Origin: Hanleya hanleyi
Lineage: Eukaryota > Mollusca > Polyplacophora > Lepidopleurida > Hanleyidae
Reading direction: 5' to 3'
Length of the DNA stretch: 64,000 nt
Assembly (NCBI GenBank): GCA_036873755.1
Contig: JAVTVY010033844.1
Location: forward strand, 62,001-126,000
The notes beneath the pieces are model-generated. The model saw nothing but the letters and a program-made list of their open reading frames with translations, searched no databases and had not been told where the DNA came from. Positions 54,384 to 63,309 of this stretch are shown here, piece after piece. How positions within the stretch are numbered: the stretch's first letter is position 1; the number at the start of each line of letters is the position of its first letter. The position numbers and the translations under genes were made by a program.

Positions 54384-55443
54384 GTCGTTTCACTTGGTTG
54401 GCAGCGACCCAGGAATTGAAGGAACTGGGCCAGCCTTGCCATTTGACGAAATGAAACAGTTTGCCACGTCGACGTTCCGTTTTCAAAATCTGCTCCACCG
54501 TGTAGTAGTCTTGCTGTGTTTTTACGACAGGCTGTAATTCCGTCTCGTAAAACGTCCCTAGCAACGGTTCCCCTTGAAGATCATCCAGTTCATAGACTCG
54601 CTGCTGTCGGGGTAGGCGCCGTTTAATCAGGAAGTGCTGATCGCTCCAGTTGGGCAAGTAACTTTTCTCAAATTGACCTTTGACTTTACTGATCCGTACA
54701 GGGTTGAACACCGCCTTCGTCGTTCGCTGCGATTGCCTGGGTTACAAGACACGCCGGACTTGGGCTTCATTGCGTTGGGTCACGGTAATGGGGGCGCTAT
54801 CTATACTCCGGTGATAGGCTCGATTGTAACCACTCACAAGTTTCGGGAGAACATCGATGTACCGCCTTGTATTCTTATAGGTGAAATATTTATACATGCG
54901 GCCTTTGAATGTCCTGTTCAACCTTTCCACCACGGAAGCCTTGGTCTCGTTGTCCGTATGGAAGAAAAACACCTTCTGGGCATTCAGAAACTGTTGGAAC
55001 GGTCTGTTGAGGAATTCCGTGCCTTCGTCAGTTTGCAAATACAAAGGTTTGCGCCCGGTCTTGAAGATGTCTTTGAACGCCGCTATGAGATTCGCCCCCG
55101 TTTTCGTCCGGATGGGTACCACCCACGCATACTTTGATAGGATATCGATGCACGTCAAGATATACGGATTCCTATCGTTGTGTTTGGCAAAGGCGCTCAT
55201 ATCGACCAAATCCGCTTACCACTGGGCATCTATTCCTCCCACGATGACCCGGTTCCGTAGAAAATGGCGACGGACAGATCGATGTAAGGTATAGGTGTCT
55301 TGTTTTCTTAACCAATCTCGGACTTGGGCACGTTGTATCCCCTGGGATTTGGCCGCTCGATAGAGAGCCGACAATGCACTATAGGCCGCCGGACTGTCGG
55401 GACTGTAGTATAAGTTATCCAACACCTTCTCCCAGCGCTTCAT
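54379..55443 (-). pseudogene. Polinton integrase (rve) with chromodomain, two stops
   Basis: One reading frame from MKRWEKVLDNLYYSPDSP at 55443 to 54379, interrupted by TAA at 55218-55216 and TAA at 54744-54742. The N-terminal part has LYRAAKSQG..VRDWLRKQD typical of Polinton integrases. The catalytic core carries an Asp in ADLVDM just after the first stop, Asp in YLQTDEGTEFLN and Glu in VVERLNRTFKGRMY. The C-terminus VRISKVKGQFEKSYLPNW is followed by a chromodomain (YTVEQILKTERRRGKLFHFV, WQGWPSSFNSW). Both stops fit C-to-T-type or similar single changes. The final stop codon TAA is part of the next gene's TATA box. Confidence 0.92.
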
Positions 55444-55470
55444 GGTGACAAATGATGATGGACCCTGGCT

Positions 55471-55941
55471 CTATCGTTTATTTATAACGGGTATATCTTG
55501 GGCCGGAGTTTCTTTCTGATTTTCTTCGTTGGCTTCCACAGTGTCCACGGTAAATGACCAGTCCAACTCGTCTGATGACCGCTTGATAAGCACTTGATCC
55601 ACATCTACCACGGCATCTTCCAATGCAGACCATAGATCAGGGTGAAGGGTAAAATGCACTGTACCCCCATCTAGCCGAGCCAATTGAGCAAAGAAAGGGC
55701 CGCGTCGGATGTACACATCGTGACACAAGTGGATGAGGTCGCCGTCCAGTTCACCAGACAACACCCGCTTGAATTTGGTCCAGCCCTCCCGGGACAAACG
55801 AATGTGGGCCGGGCACGTTTGTGTAGGGTCCGCATCACAGATGTCTCCCACCTCCTCCATGATATCGACCTTATCTGCATAAACGTGCAGGAAAACCTCG
55901 GGGGTCAAGCTGAGATACGCCAGTATTATATGCTCCGCCAT
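55471..55941 (-). CDS. Polinton PC4-like protein 2
   Basis: 156 residues from MAEHIILAYLSL. Two halves show a similar pattern: strand-rich sequence followed by 'hydrophobic-x-Leu-x4-Trp' and a helix (HIRLSREGWTKFKRVL in the first, VHFTLHPDLWSALEDAVVDV in the second). The second half, VYIRRG..FTLHPDLWSALEDAVVDVD, follows the order of the PC4/p15 ssDNA-binding fold (strands, then L.P.QW..L...I.DID). A conserved SSDELDW and an acidic tail follow. It is paralogous to the next gene upstream. A TATA box (CTATAAATA, 55990-55981) is about 40 bp before the ATG. Assignment to PC4 is inference from pattern only. Confidence 0.6.
   Translation of the reverse strand: MAEHIILAYLSLTPEVFLHVYADKVDIMEEVGDICDADPTQTCPAHIRLSREGWTKFKRVLSGELDGDLIHLCHDVYIRRGPFFAQLARLDGGTVHFTLHPDLWSALEDAVVDVDQVLIKRSSDELDWSFTVDTVEANEENQKETPAQDIPVINKR
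55479..55486 (-). promoter_or_regulatory. TATA box of the integrase gene
   Basis: TATAAATA 36-43 bp before the integrase ATG, lying inside the last codons of PC4-like gene 2. Confidence 0.7.
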
Positions 55942-55980
55942 GGTCAGTACGTGAATGGTACCAGATTTGACTGTCTCTCG

Positions 55981-55990
55981 TATTTATAGG
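55981..55990 (-). promoter_or_regulatory. TATA box of PC4-like gene 2
   Basis: CCTATAAATA, about 40 bp upstream of the ATG at 55941. Confidence 0.7.
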
Positions 55991-56021
55991 GAGAACCCCG
56001 TGAGATCAAAGGATCGGGTGG

Positions 56022-56501
56022 TCAAAGTCTAGCCGGGTAATCAATGGCATTGTCGTCTGGTTCACTGCTAGACATTTGTTCATTGGATTCTGCCACCGCT
56101 TCTCTCAGGACACGAGCCCACTCCAACTCGTCTGATGACCGCTCGTCCGGTGTAAACAGCTGGTCCACGATAGGCACCACTTTCTCGAAGGCTGTCCACA
56201 GATCGGGGTCTAGGGTGAAGCCTCGCGTAGGGTCTTGGTAGCGGCCCAGGCGTGGGAAGAAGTGTCCACGGTGTACGTAGATGACATTGTCTATGTGGAT
56301 GAGGTGTCCGTCGAGCTCGCCGCTCAACACCCGTTTAAATTTGGTCCAGCCGTCACGGTGTAGCGTAACCGTATACGATACGGTCTCAGCGCGCGACCAG
56401 CAAACATCTCCACGGTCTTCCACGAGGGTGACTTTATATTCATATACGTGTAACCCCACCCGGGGTGTAAGGGGAAGGATGGCTCGTAGAACTGGTGACA
56501 T
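56022..56501 (-). CDS. Polinton PC4-like protein 1
   Basis: 159 residues from ATG (MSPVLRAILPLTP); the longer frame starts at a non-ATG codon. Paralogue of the neighbouring gene: both share LHVY..KV, GWTKFKRVLSGELDG, Y.RG.FF..L.R, FTL.PDLW.A.E..V..VDQ and SSDEL.W. The Trp-containing segments TVTLHRDGWTKFKRVL and GFTLDPDLWTAFEKVVPIVD suggest two PC4-like modules per protein. TATA box CTATAAATAC at 56560-56551. Intact. Likely a nucleic-acid-binding early protein acting in transcription or replication; not proven. Confidence 0.6.
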   Translation of the reverse strand: MSPVLRAILPLTPRVGLHVYEYKVTLVEDRGDVCWSRAETVSYTVTLHRDGWTKFKRVLSGELDGHLIHIDNVIYVHRGHFFPRLGRYQDPTRGFTLDPDLWTAFEKVVPIVDQLFTPDERSSDELEWARVLREAVAESNEQMSSSEPDDNAIDYPARL

Positions 56502-56550
56502 GGGTGACCCAATGACGATCGTTGAATGACGCACACTGTGTCTGACCCTC

Positions 56551-56560
56551 GTATTTATAG
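56551..56560 (-). promoter_or_regulatory. TATA box of PC4-like gene 1
   Basis: CTATAAATAC, about 50 bp upstream of the ATG at 56501; it also supports that ATG over the upstream non-ATG codon. Confidence 0.7.
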
Positions 56561-56573
56561 TCAGGTCCCACTG

Positions 56574-56900
56574 TCAATGCCACAGCGCCAGGGTCAATAG
56601 GGCACAGACCATGACTAGGCCAACCAGCCGTCGCTGATTCCGGCGTGAGCGCTCGTGGTCCATAGCCCGAGCATCAAGGATGGCTGTCATAGTCCAGTAG
56701 TGGTGAGTGATGGCACACCTCTCCATCGAGTGCACTCTGTCGAGGACCGCTTCTATGAACTCGTTCAGGATCCGGCGTCGCCCCTCGTTGTCGTCGCCAT
56801 CTGAAAACATGGACCGAACCACTGCTCGGTAACCCGTGAGCGAATTAACCACGGTCGCATGCTGTAAAATGCGAGTCGCATAGGGACGGGTGTCCGTCAT
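56574..56900 (-). CDS. Polinton tail-anchored small protein
   Basis: 108 residues from MTDTRPYATRILQHATVV. A helical, charged body (EGRRRILNEFIEAVLDRVHS) ends in a basic stretch and a C-terminal hydrophobic segment (RRLVGLVMVCALLTLALWH), fitting a tail-anchored membrane protein. It is the first gene inside the right TIR, with a TATA box (TATAAAA, 56953-56947) about 50 bp upstream. Not recognised. Confidence 0.55.
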   Translation of the reverse strand: MTDTRPYATRILQHATVVNSLTGYRAVVRSMFSDGDDNEGRRRILNEFIEAVLDRVHSMERCAITHHYWTMTAILDARAMDHERSRRNQRRLVGLVMVCALLTLALWH

Positions 56901-56946
56901 GGCTCTGAAACCGTAGGAATGGAGGTGTAGGATCCAGAGAGACGTG

Positions 56947-56953
56947 TTTTATA
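56947..56953 (-). promoter_or_regulatory. TATA box of the tail-anchored protein gene
   Basis: TATAAAA, about 47-53 bp upstream of the ATG at 56900. Confidence 0.65.
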
Positions 56954-56954
56954 G

Positions 56955-57477
56955 ACCATGTCACATCATGCGCGCCTAGACGTAGCTCTACGGGTATAGT
57001 CCGTGATACGTACTATTCTGATGGGTCAGTCCAAAAAAAGAGAGCAACAACAACAACAAAGATTACAGCGCCGGAGGATCCCCTGGAAAATCTTCTCCAC
57101 GTCTCATGGTATAGCTCCAGCGAGGCAGGCTCAGGCTTGTGAGGCAGGCTCAGGCTGGTCAGGTCAAGCAGGCCAATGAATGCAGCATTGCCCTAAACAT
57201 TCCCACTTTTATACACCTACATAGAAGTACCCGGATGTAGGCGCGGACGTAGGCGAAAGCATCCCAGTACCCGGATGTAGGCGCAGACGTGAACGAATTT
57301 CTAGTACCCGTCCATTGGTTCTTTTATCGATCGCGACCGCCGATTGGTCCAAATGGAACTGCCCATCCTTCCCAGGTTAATTTACAATCCCCTTTTTGGG
57401 TTCAAGCTCTGTATATCGATGCCGCGACATTGTTGCCGAACCTTGCCGAACGGGCGACCTTGGACCTTTTGACCTGG
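56955..57477. other. Polinton spacer between early genes and right TIR
   Basis: No gene. Contains a short (caa)n run, a GAGGCAGGCTCAGGCT duplicate (57122-57153) and a duplicated block GTACCCGGATGTAGGCGC (57228 and 57270). Confidence 0.6.
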
Positions 57478-59108
57478 ATTCACCCAAACCGGAAGTGACG
57501 TCATACCCCTAATTTTACATGCACCCATCCATGACTGGATGCCCCTTCACGAATGCTTCACTTTGATACCTCATTCGACTCCATAGGACCATTAGTGGCC
57601 CACCTAGACCGCAAAAACGTCTATTTCCACACCCGTTTCCCACAATTCCCTGCCTGCGCATGCGCAGAATGTGGACAACGGCCGAGACACTACCCCAGGC
57701 GGTACCTCACTCGACTCCATCGGCCCATTAGTGGCTCGCCTGGGCCCCAGAACGTCTATTTCCATACACTTTCTCTACTGCGCATGCGCAGACTGACGTC
57801 AGTTCCACGTCACACCCAGCCCGTTGGAGACTCCCTCACGTATGCTTTACATGGATACCTCACCCGATCCAATCGGTCCACTAGCGGCCCACCTAACCCC
57901 CAACACGTCTATTTCTATACTACGGCCAGACTGCGCATGCGCAGACTATTGACAACGAACGACACACTAGCCCAGGCGGATGCTCCCTCACGACAGCTTC
58001 AAAATAAGACCTCATACGACACCATAGGATCATTAGGGGCTCACCTAAACCCTAAAACGTCTATTTCCACACCCTTTTCCCAGAATTCCCTGTCTGCGCA
58101 TGCGCAGAATGTGGACAACGGCCGAGACACTAGTCCAATCGGATGCCCCCTCACATAGGCTTCACATTGATACCTCACTCAACTCCATCGGCTCATTAGT
58201 GGCTCACCTAGATCCCAAAACGTCTATTTTCATACCCTTTGTCTATTGCGCATGCGCAGAATGACGATATTCCGACCCCACATCCACCCAGTGGGATGCC
58301 CCCTCACATATGCTTCACATTGATACCTCACTCGACCCCATCGGTCCATTAGTGGCCCACCTAGACCCCATAACGGCTATTTCCATACCCTTTGTCTACC
58401 GCGCATGCGCAGAATGACGATATTTCAACCCCACACCCAGCCCGTCGGGTGCGCCTTCACGAATGCTTCACATTGATACCTCATACGACTCCATCGACCC
58501 ACTAGTGGCCCACCTAGATCCCAAAACGTCTATTTCCATACACTTTGTCTATAGATTTAATATGCATTCCTAGTACCCGTTCTCTGCATGGCAGTGTACA
58601 ACCCAGAACAAGTCTGGACATGCCTTGATCTCGGGGAGCCAGGTGTTCGGCACGTGAGCTCACTCACGCAGACGCCAGACCAGGTGTTCACGGTCGCCGC
58701 AACATTGTAGCGAACGTGCAACATTGTTGCAATTCGGGAGCCAGATGTTCGGCACGTGAACTCACTCACGCAGACGCTCGAGCAGGTGTTCACCGCAACA
58801 TTGTAGCGAACGTGCAACAATGTTGAAATTCGGAGAGCCAGGTGTTCGGCACGTGACAACCCCAAGCATACCAGCGATGGGAAGTGACCGAAGAGACTCG
58901 AAGAGACTCGGAGAGACACGGAGGTGAACGACATTGTAGAAAAACCACACAAACAGGTCAGTACATATCCTATCATGTTCCCAGGTCACGCTCCATTCAC
59001 CCAGACCGGAAGTGACGACATACCTAGAAGAGCGCCCCCTGGCGGAAAAAAGGAACCAAGAGTTACCTCCCTGGAAAATAAGGTCTGAAATGCGGTGATA
59101 CTACTACT
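57478..59108 (-). repeat. Polinton right terminal inverted repeat
   Basis: Inverse of the left TIR, from TTCACCCAAACCGGAAGTGA at 57478 to the ACTACTACT terminus. It also has six GCGCATGCGC sites (near 57655, 57779, 57932, 58095, 58247 and 58401). The open frame at 57553-58158 and its left-arm counterparts are by-products of the unit repeat. Confidence 0.9.
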
Positions 59109-59114
59109 TCTGTG
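59109..59114. repeat. Polinton target site duplication, right copy
   Basis: tctgtg directly after the ACTACTACT terminus; 6 bp is the standard Polinton duplication length. Confidence 0.92.
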
Positions 59115-59862
59115 ACCTGCTTATTCCTATACTATCGTATTTCGATCCTGTATGTGAGATCATTGCTTTGTTATAATTCAGGCTTTGTAACCCCCTCTTT
59201 CCGCCTGCTCACCACCTATTATGTCATGTATGTATGAACCCATCGTACTCCATACCATGCATATACATAGCTAATAATCTGCCGCAATTTGTATGATCCG
59301 CGTTAGCTACTGGTACATGAGCAGAGCTGCGTTTAGCGAAAATGGTTATAAGTATGGACCTTGAATCTACAATAATGTAGTACCGGTACTATTGTTACTA
59401 TTATAAGCTTCCGTGTCCGCGCTGTACCAGATTTCTCACATCGTGGGAGAGATGAAAACAAACCCCGAAGGTTGAAATGGTTGTTAGATAATGAGACATT
59501 CACGAGATTATAGGACAGAGAGCAGTCCATTTCCCTTCAATTAACTCTCCTGGAATTTATTTAACATATGTACAAATCTTTTGCAAATATATTGAATAAA
59601 CGTTTTTTCAACATACGTGAAAAAGTTTTGCACATATGTATAAAACTTTTCAACATACGTGAAAGTTAATTTCTTTTACATATGTGTAAAACTTTTCCAC
59701 ATGTGTCTAAAACTTTTCCACATAAGTATAAAACTTTTCAACCTATAACTTTTCCACATCTAAAAACGGTTTTTTACACATATGTGGAATTCTTTTGTAC
59801 ATATGTGTAAAAAAAATTCAACATACGTAAAATAACTGATTAAATACTGAAACGGCTTGCCA

Positions 59863-61260
59863 TATTAATCTTAAATTTACTGAGGCTGATTTGATGACAA
59901 ACATATATAGACAAATGGTGTCTGAGTTTTCATAAAAAATTTGATTCATCACTCCGCCCCCACTCCCCCCGGGCCCCTAGATACTTTAACGTTCCTGAAA
60001 TGCCTTTCCGACCTCAGGATAAAACCTGTGATTCTTTGAGTTTCGAGTGTGACAAATTTAATACTCTACAAATCTATAGCGAGGATTAACAATTCATAAG
60101 GAACTTTAATTTAATAATATAAATATACCACAGCTATAGATATATTCACTATCTGCCATTAGATGTGTCACCATTTGTTATTCATTTATACTGTACCAAC
60201 TAATAGGGCCACCCTCTGATTTCTATTGAATTACCCTGTTATTTGAAGAAAAGTTCAATATGCTTACATCAATGCACAGTGAATTGGGTAGCAGGGGGTG
60301 TCTTCGTCGATGTTGTTGTTGTGATTATTTTTTTTTTTTTTCAAGAATGTAATTATTTCCCACCTTTTCCTGCACCACAATGACAGTGGATGTCATAAAA
60401 ATGCTTTCTATACGACCTACATCGATCTACACACCCTCCTCTACCAGATCCCCCATACTGGTACGCTGCAGTACAGTTCGTATTTAGCTTATAGCATTTG
60501 GCATCCAAATCTCGTGACGAATTATGGTATCCTCGCTACAGGTCCTAGGAACCCAGGATTGTTGAGGATGGGAGAGGTAGTGAATGGGGTGGGATGTCGC
60601 CTTATGATATAGGGCCTCCGAAGGTATCCTAATATATGTAAGAAATACTTGCCCTTCTCTAGGCTAGGCTAGGCTAGGGTATGGAAGACACAATCACACA
60701 TTTGATCATTCACATAATCTATCTTGTCTTACCTTCGAAAACTACGGAACCGAAACTCCTTCTAACGTTGTTCTTGCTTAATGAACCCGGTGTACGTGTA
60801 CCTTGTCATCGGTAACCTAGTTCATCACCAAGTTTAAACAGTAGGTCAGCTCATAGCCCAGTTTTTTACAGGGCATCTCGTATTTCTCGACGCACTCCGG
60901 AGAAGCTATGCACGTACGGGTTGTGAACGCACAGATTACACCGGCCCCGCGATGTTACGGTCATTCCGTTATGTAGGGGATCACGGGAGATCAATATCTC
61001 GGCCTATGATTCAGCATCACTCACTTCCAATGTTTCTGTGGAAACTTTTTGCTGGGTCACACAGTTTGATTGCTCTCCCATTTTCCCTCATTTGGATAGG
61101 TCACTTTCCCCTTTCATATTTCGCTCTGTGAAGAATTACACAACATTATTTGCAACCTCCAATTTTAGGGCATGTCACCTCCATTTTTAGCCCTGCCCGT
61201 TTGGTATTTCTCTCTCATTCTGCTTTGAGACAGACAAGCTATATTGAATACTGAATAGCT
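59863..61260. other. Right flank of the nested insertion, no gene seen
   Basis: AT-rich with a poly-T run (about 60327) and a short AGGCT microsatellite (60660-60678). No coding signature. Confidence 0.5.
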
Positions 61261-61274
61261 CCCATTGGGTGGAT

Positions 61275-61311
61275 TGAAAGCGACGTTAAACCCTATTCAC
61301 TCACTCACTCA
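61275..61311 (+). mobile_element. 37-bp truncated SINE-like insertion with 13-bp target duplication
   Basis: GAAAGCGACGTTAAACC followed by an (ACTC)n tail, the tail end of the repeat at 3466-3720, is flanked by ccattgggtggat at 61262-61274 and 61312-61324. Confidence 0.85.
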
Positions 61312-61507
61312 CCATTGGGTGGATATAATGTCATTTCCCAAGATGCACTCATAAATGTTACATCATGTCAGAGAGCAGGCAGTCCTGTATAAATATGATC
61401 AAATAAATTATTGTTCTCTATGATTTTTTCGCTCGCTAGATCTGCGAAATTCTTAGAACAATGATGCTCAAACTTCACAGAATTATTGCACATGTTATGA
61501 TCTCCTG

Positions 61508-61600
61508 TATATTACAAACGTCTGGTCCGTCATTCATAATTCAGCCGTCGTCCATTAGAGAATATCCGCGTCCATAATCCAAAGACCTATTCCATATTAC
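61508..61600 (-). repeat. Dispersed GTCCGTCATTCA repeat, copy 5
   Basis: ACAAACGTCTGGTCCGTCAT, CAGCCGTCGTCCATTAGAGA and CGCGTCCATAATCCAAAGAC in order; truncated after CCTATTCCAT. Confidence 0.75.
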
Positions 61601-61604
61601 CAAT

Positions 61605-62625
61605 TGGTACTGATTGGCATGGTTTTTAACATTGCAAATTTTGTAAGGGTTATAACTCTGCAACCATGAATTTTACAGACTTGTTGCACTGTCTTCTCTG
61701 GCAGATCACTCGAACAAGCTTCTGATAAATATTTCGCACCTTCAGCAATTTCCCCGCTATTCTCCAGAGAATGTAACCCTATTGTTTGTCTAGCGGATAA
61801 TTGTCAGACGAGAGTTGTTTCCCCCTTTTCCATCATCACACTTGCAGAGTGATGCGTCAATGAGATGTAATCATCAATTCCACGAAATCTTTAATCAAAA
61901 GGTAATTTCGTCACATAATTCAAAATTTCGGTTATGTCATTCCTGGACAATTTTGCTCATGTTGTTTACCAGTCATTATCGCTCTTTCACATTTAATCGA
62001 ATATACGTGCATTGCCGGGTACATGTCAACAGAATTCATGTGTTTCGGGCTGTCCTCAGAATGTTTTTGACCGGATGAAATCGAAACTTGTAAAATAGGA
62101 AAAATCGCAACTCCTTAAAACATGGACCAAAATGTAATTCACGCAGGTTTGCTTAACCACATTGATCAATTTGAAACTTTACTTGATGGAAATCAGATAT
62201 AATATAGTCCAGGCGCTCAGGATTCGAATAAAATCAGGAATTAAATGAGAAACATTCGAGTTTTGATGGAATATATATGTAACCGACACGTCTTCATAAG
62301 GAGGTTACTTCACTGTTATTCCGTCACGCGGGATTCGAATGTCACGTGACCAGGTAAAAAAACAATTGTATTTCTCTTTTTTCCTCACATCCTACAGTTC
62401 TTAGTAATAGGGTTAGAAAAATGATATTCCAAAACAGATTCTCCTATGAACGAGTAATAACAGGGGTTCAGAAGAACTGAAAACATGGGTAGGCCTACCT
62501 TGTAATTCCGTAACGCTGGAATTGGTGTAATGCATATCCCCTGAAGACGCCCATTGGTGGGAAGCTTCGGCGATTATCTTGCATTGTTGCAAAAACCTTC
62601 GAAGATCTTCTCCTCTGAAACCACT
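61605..62625. other. Intergenic DNA, no gene seen
   Basis: Short open frames only, none recognised. Confidence 0.45.
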
Positions 62626-62629
62626 GTAC

Positions 62630-62805
62630 TGATCAAGCTGAGCTCTGAGATGGAAGAGTTGGAAGATAGGAACTCGGGGATGTAACAGATGAGAGCTCTA
62701 AGCTCGGAAATGGGAGAGTTGGAAGCTTGGAGCTCGGGAATGGGGCAGTTGGGAGCTCGGAGCTCGAGAGCTCAGAGCTTTGGTGCTGAGAAGCTCGGAC
62801 CTAGG
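62630..62805 (+). repeat. GAGCTC-rich minisatellite
   Basis: Four to five degenerate copies of GGAGCTCGGGAATGGGAGAG followed by TTGGAAG, breaking down into GAGCTC words at the right end. Confidence 0.65.
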
Positions 62806-62818
62806 GTGTTCCTAAACG

Positions 62819-63302
62819 ATAAAGAGTACATAAAAGTTAAAAAAGCAACGCTATGATATAATATGACATTATGTATATATCCACGAAGACGCAGTACAAG
62901 TGCAATTCGCACTTTCTGAAGCAATGTCACAGATTTATTGTTTCTATTGATAGCTCTTGATACGCACACACAGCAACGTCGCTTCTTGTCGAGTCTGCCG
63001 TGTCGTGAGTAAGTTTTGTCACAAATCCAGCAGGTGAATAGCGGTACACTCGGGTGCCCAAGGCATTTGTCCATTGTCAGTGTCAGCCGCGCATGTCTTC
63101 AAATTCAACCACAATGTCTGTCCGGTTTTGGTGGGTACATTGCCTTTTTTATTTGTCTTCCAACTGCGAATATGAACTCCATCCTCCCTAAGAAAGAGGT
63201 CGCTATGGACGTAGACATCGCCGCATAACATCGAAGGCTCGGCATTGACTATGCGATTGACGATCTGGTCGTCGATCACAAGGACATAGTCCGTCGATTC
63301 CA
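62819..63302 (-). pseudogene. Unidentified possible exon(s) with Cys-rich segment
   Basis: A 94-codon frame (63303-63019) begins after an AG and a stop, without ATG, and encodes DYVLVIDDQIVNRIVNAEPS and SWKTNKKGNVPTKTGQTLW. It has balanced composition unlike the AT-rich surroundings. An overlapping frame (63074-62772) contains FTCWICDKTYSRHGRLDKK followed by RRCCVC, half of a zinc-finger-like pattern. The two frames do not join without a shift or splice. I do not recognise the family; it may be a decayed gene or a real exon pair. Confidence 0.35.
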
Positions 63303-63309
63303 CCTAGTC

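Larger units (their letters stand above)
46544..59108 (-). mobile_element. Polinton/Maverick element without DNA polymerase B
   Basis: 12,565 bp with long terminal inverted repeats, AGTAGTAGTATCACC termini and an exact 6-bp target duplication. Twelve genes, all on the minus strand, include the diagnostic Polinton set: rve integrase with chromodomain, FtsK/HerA-type packaging ATPase, double jelly-roll capsid protein, penton-like minor capsid protein and adenain-type protease. Polintons are usually 15-20 kb because of a protein-primed polymerase B gene of over 1,000 codons. No part of one is seen, and the coding region (48.9-56.9 kb) has no gap able to hold it. The trinucleotide-repeat termini still fit protein-primed replication, so mobilisation in trans is likely. 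Several genes carry disabling mutations, so this copy is probably dead. Confidence 0.93.
45982..59862. mobile_element. TGGCAAGCCG-ended element split by the Polinton
   Basis: Left end TGGCAAGCCGTTTCAGTATT at 45982; right end, its complement AATACTGAAACGGCTTGCCA, finishing at 59862. TA lies outside each (45980-45981 and 59863-59864). Both flanks contain ACATATGTG..AAAACTTTT arrays (about 46010-46390 and 59560-59830). Removing the Polinton and one copy of its 6-bp duplication leaves an element of about 1.3 kb. Confidence 0.8.

Noticed and set aside
54634..55294. 167- and 137-codon plus-strand frames
   Set aside because: Antisense to the integrase core.
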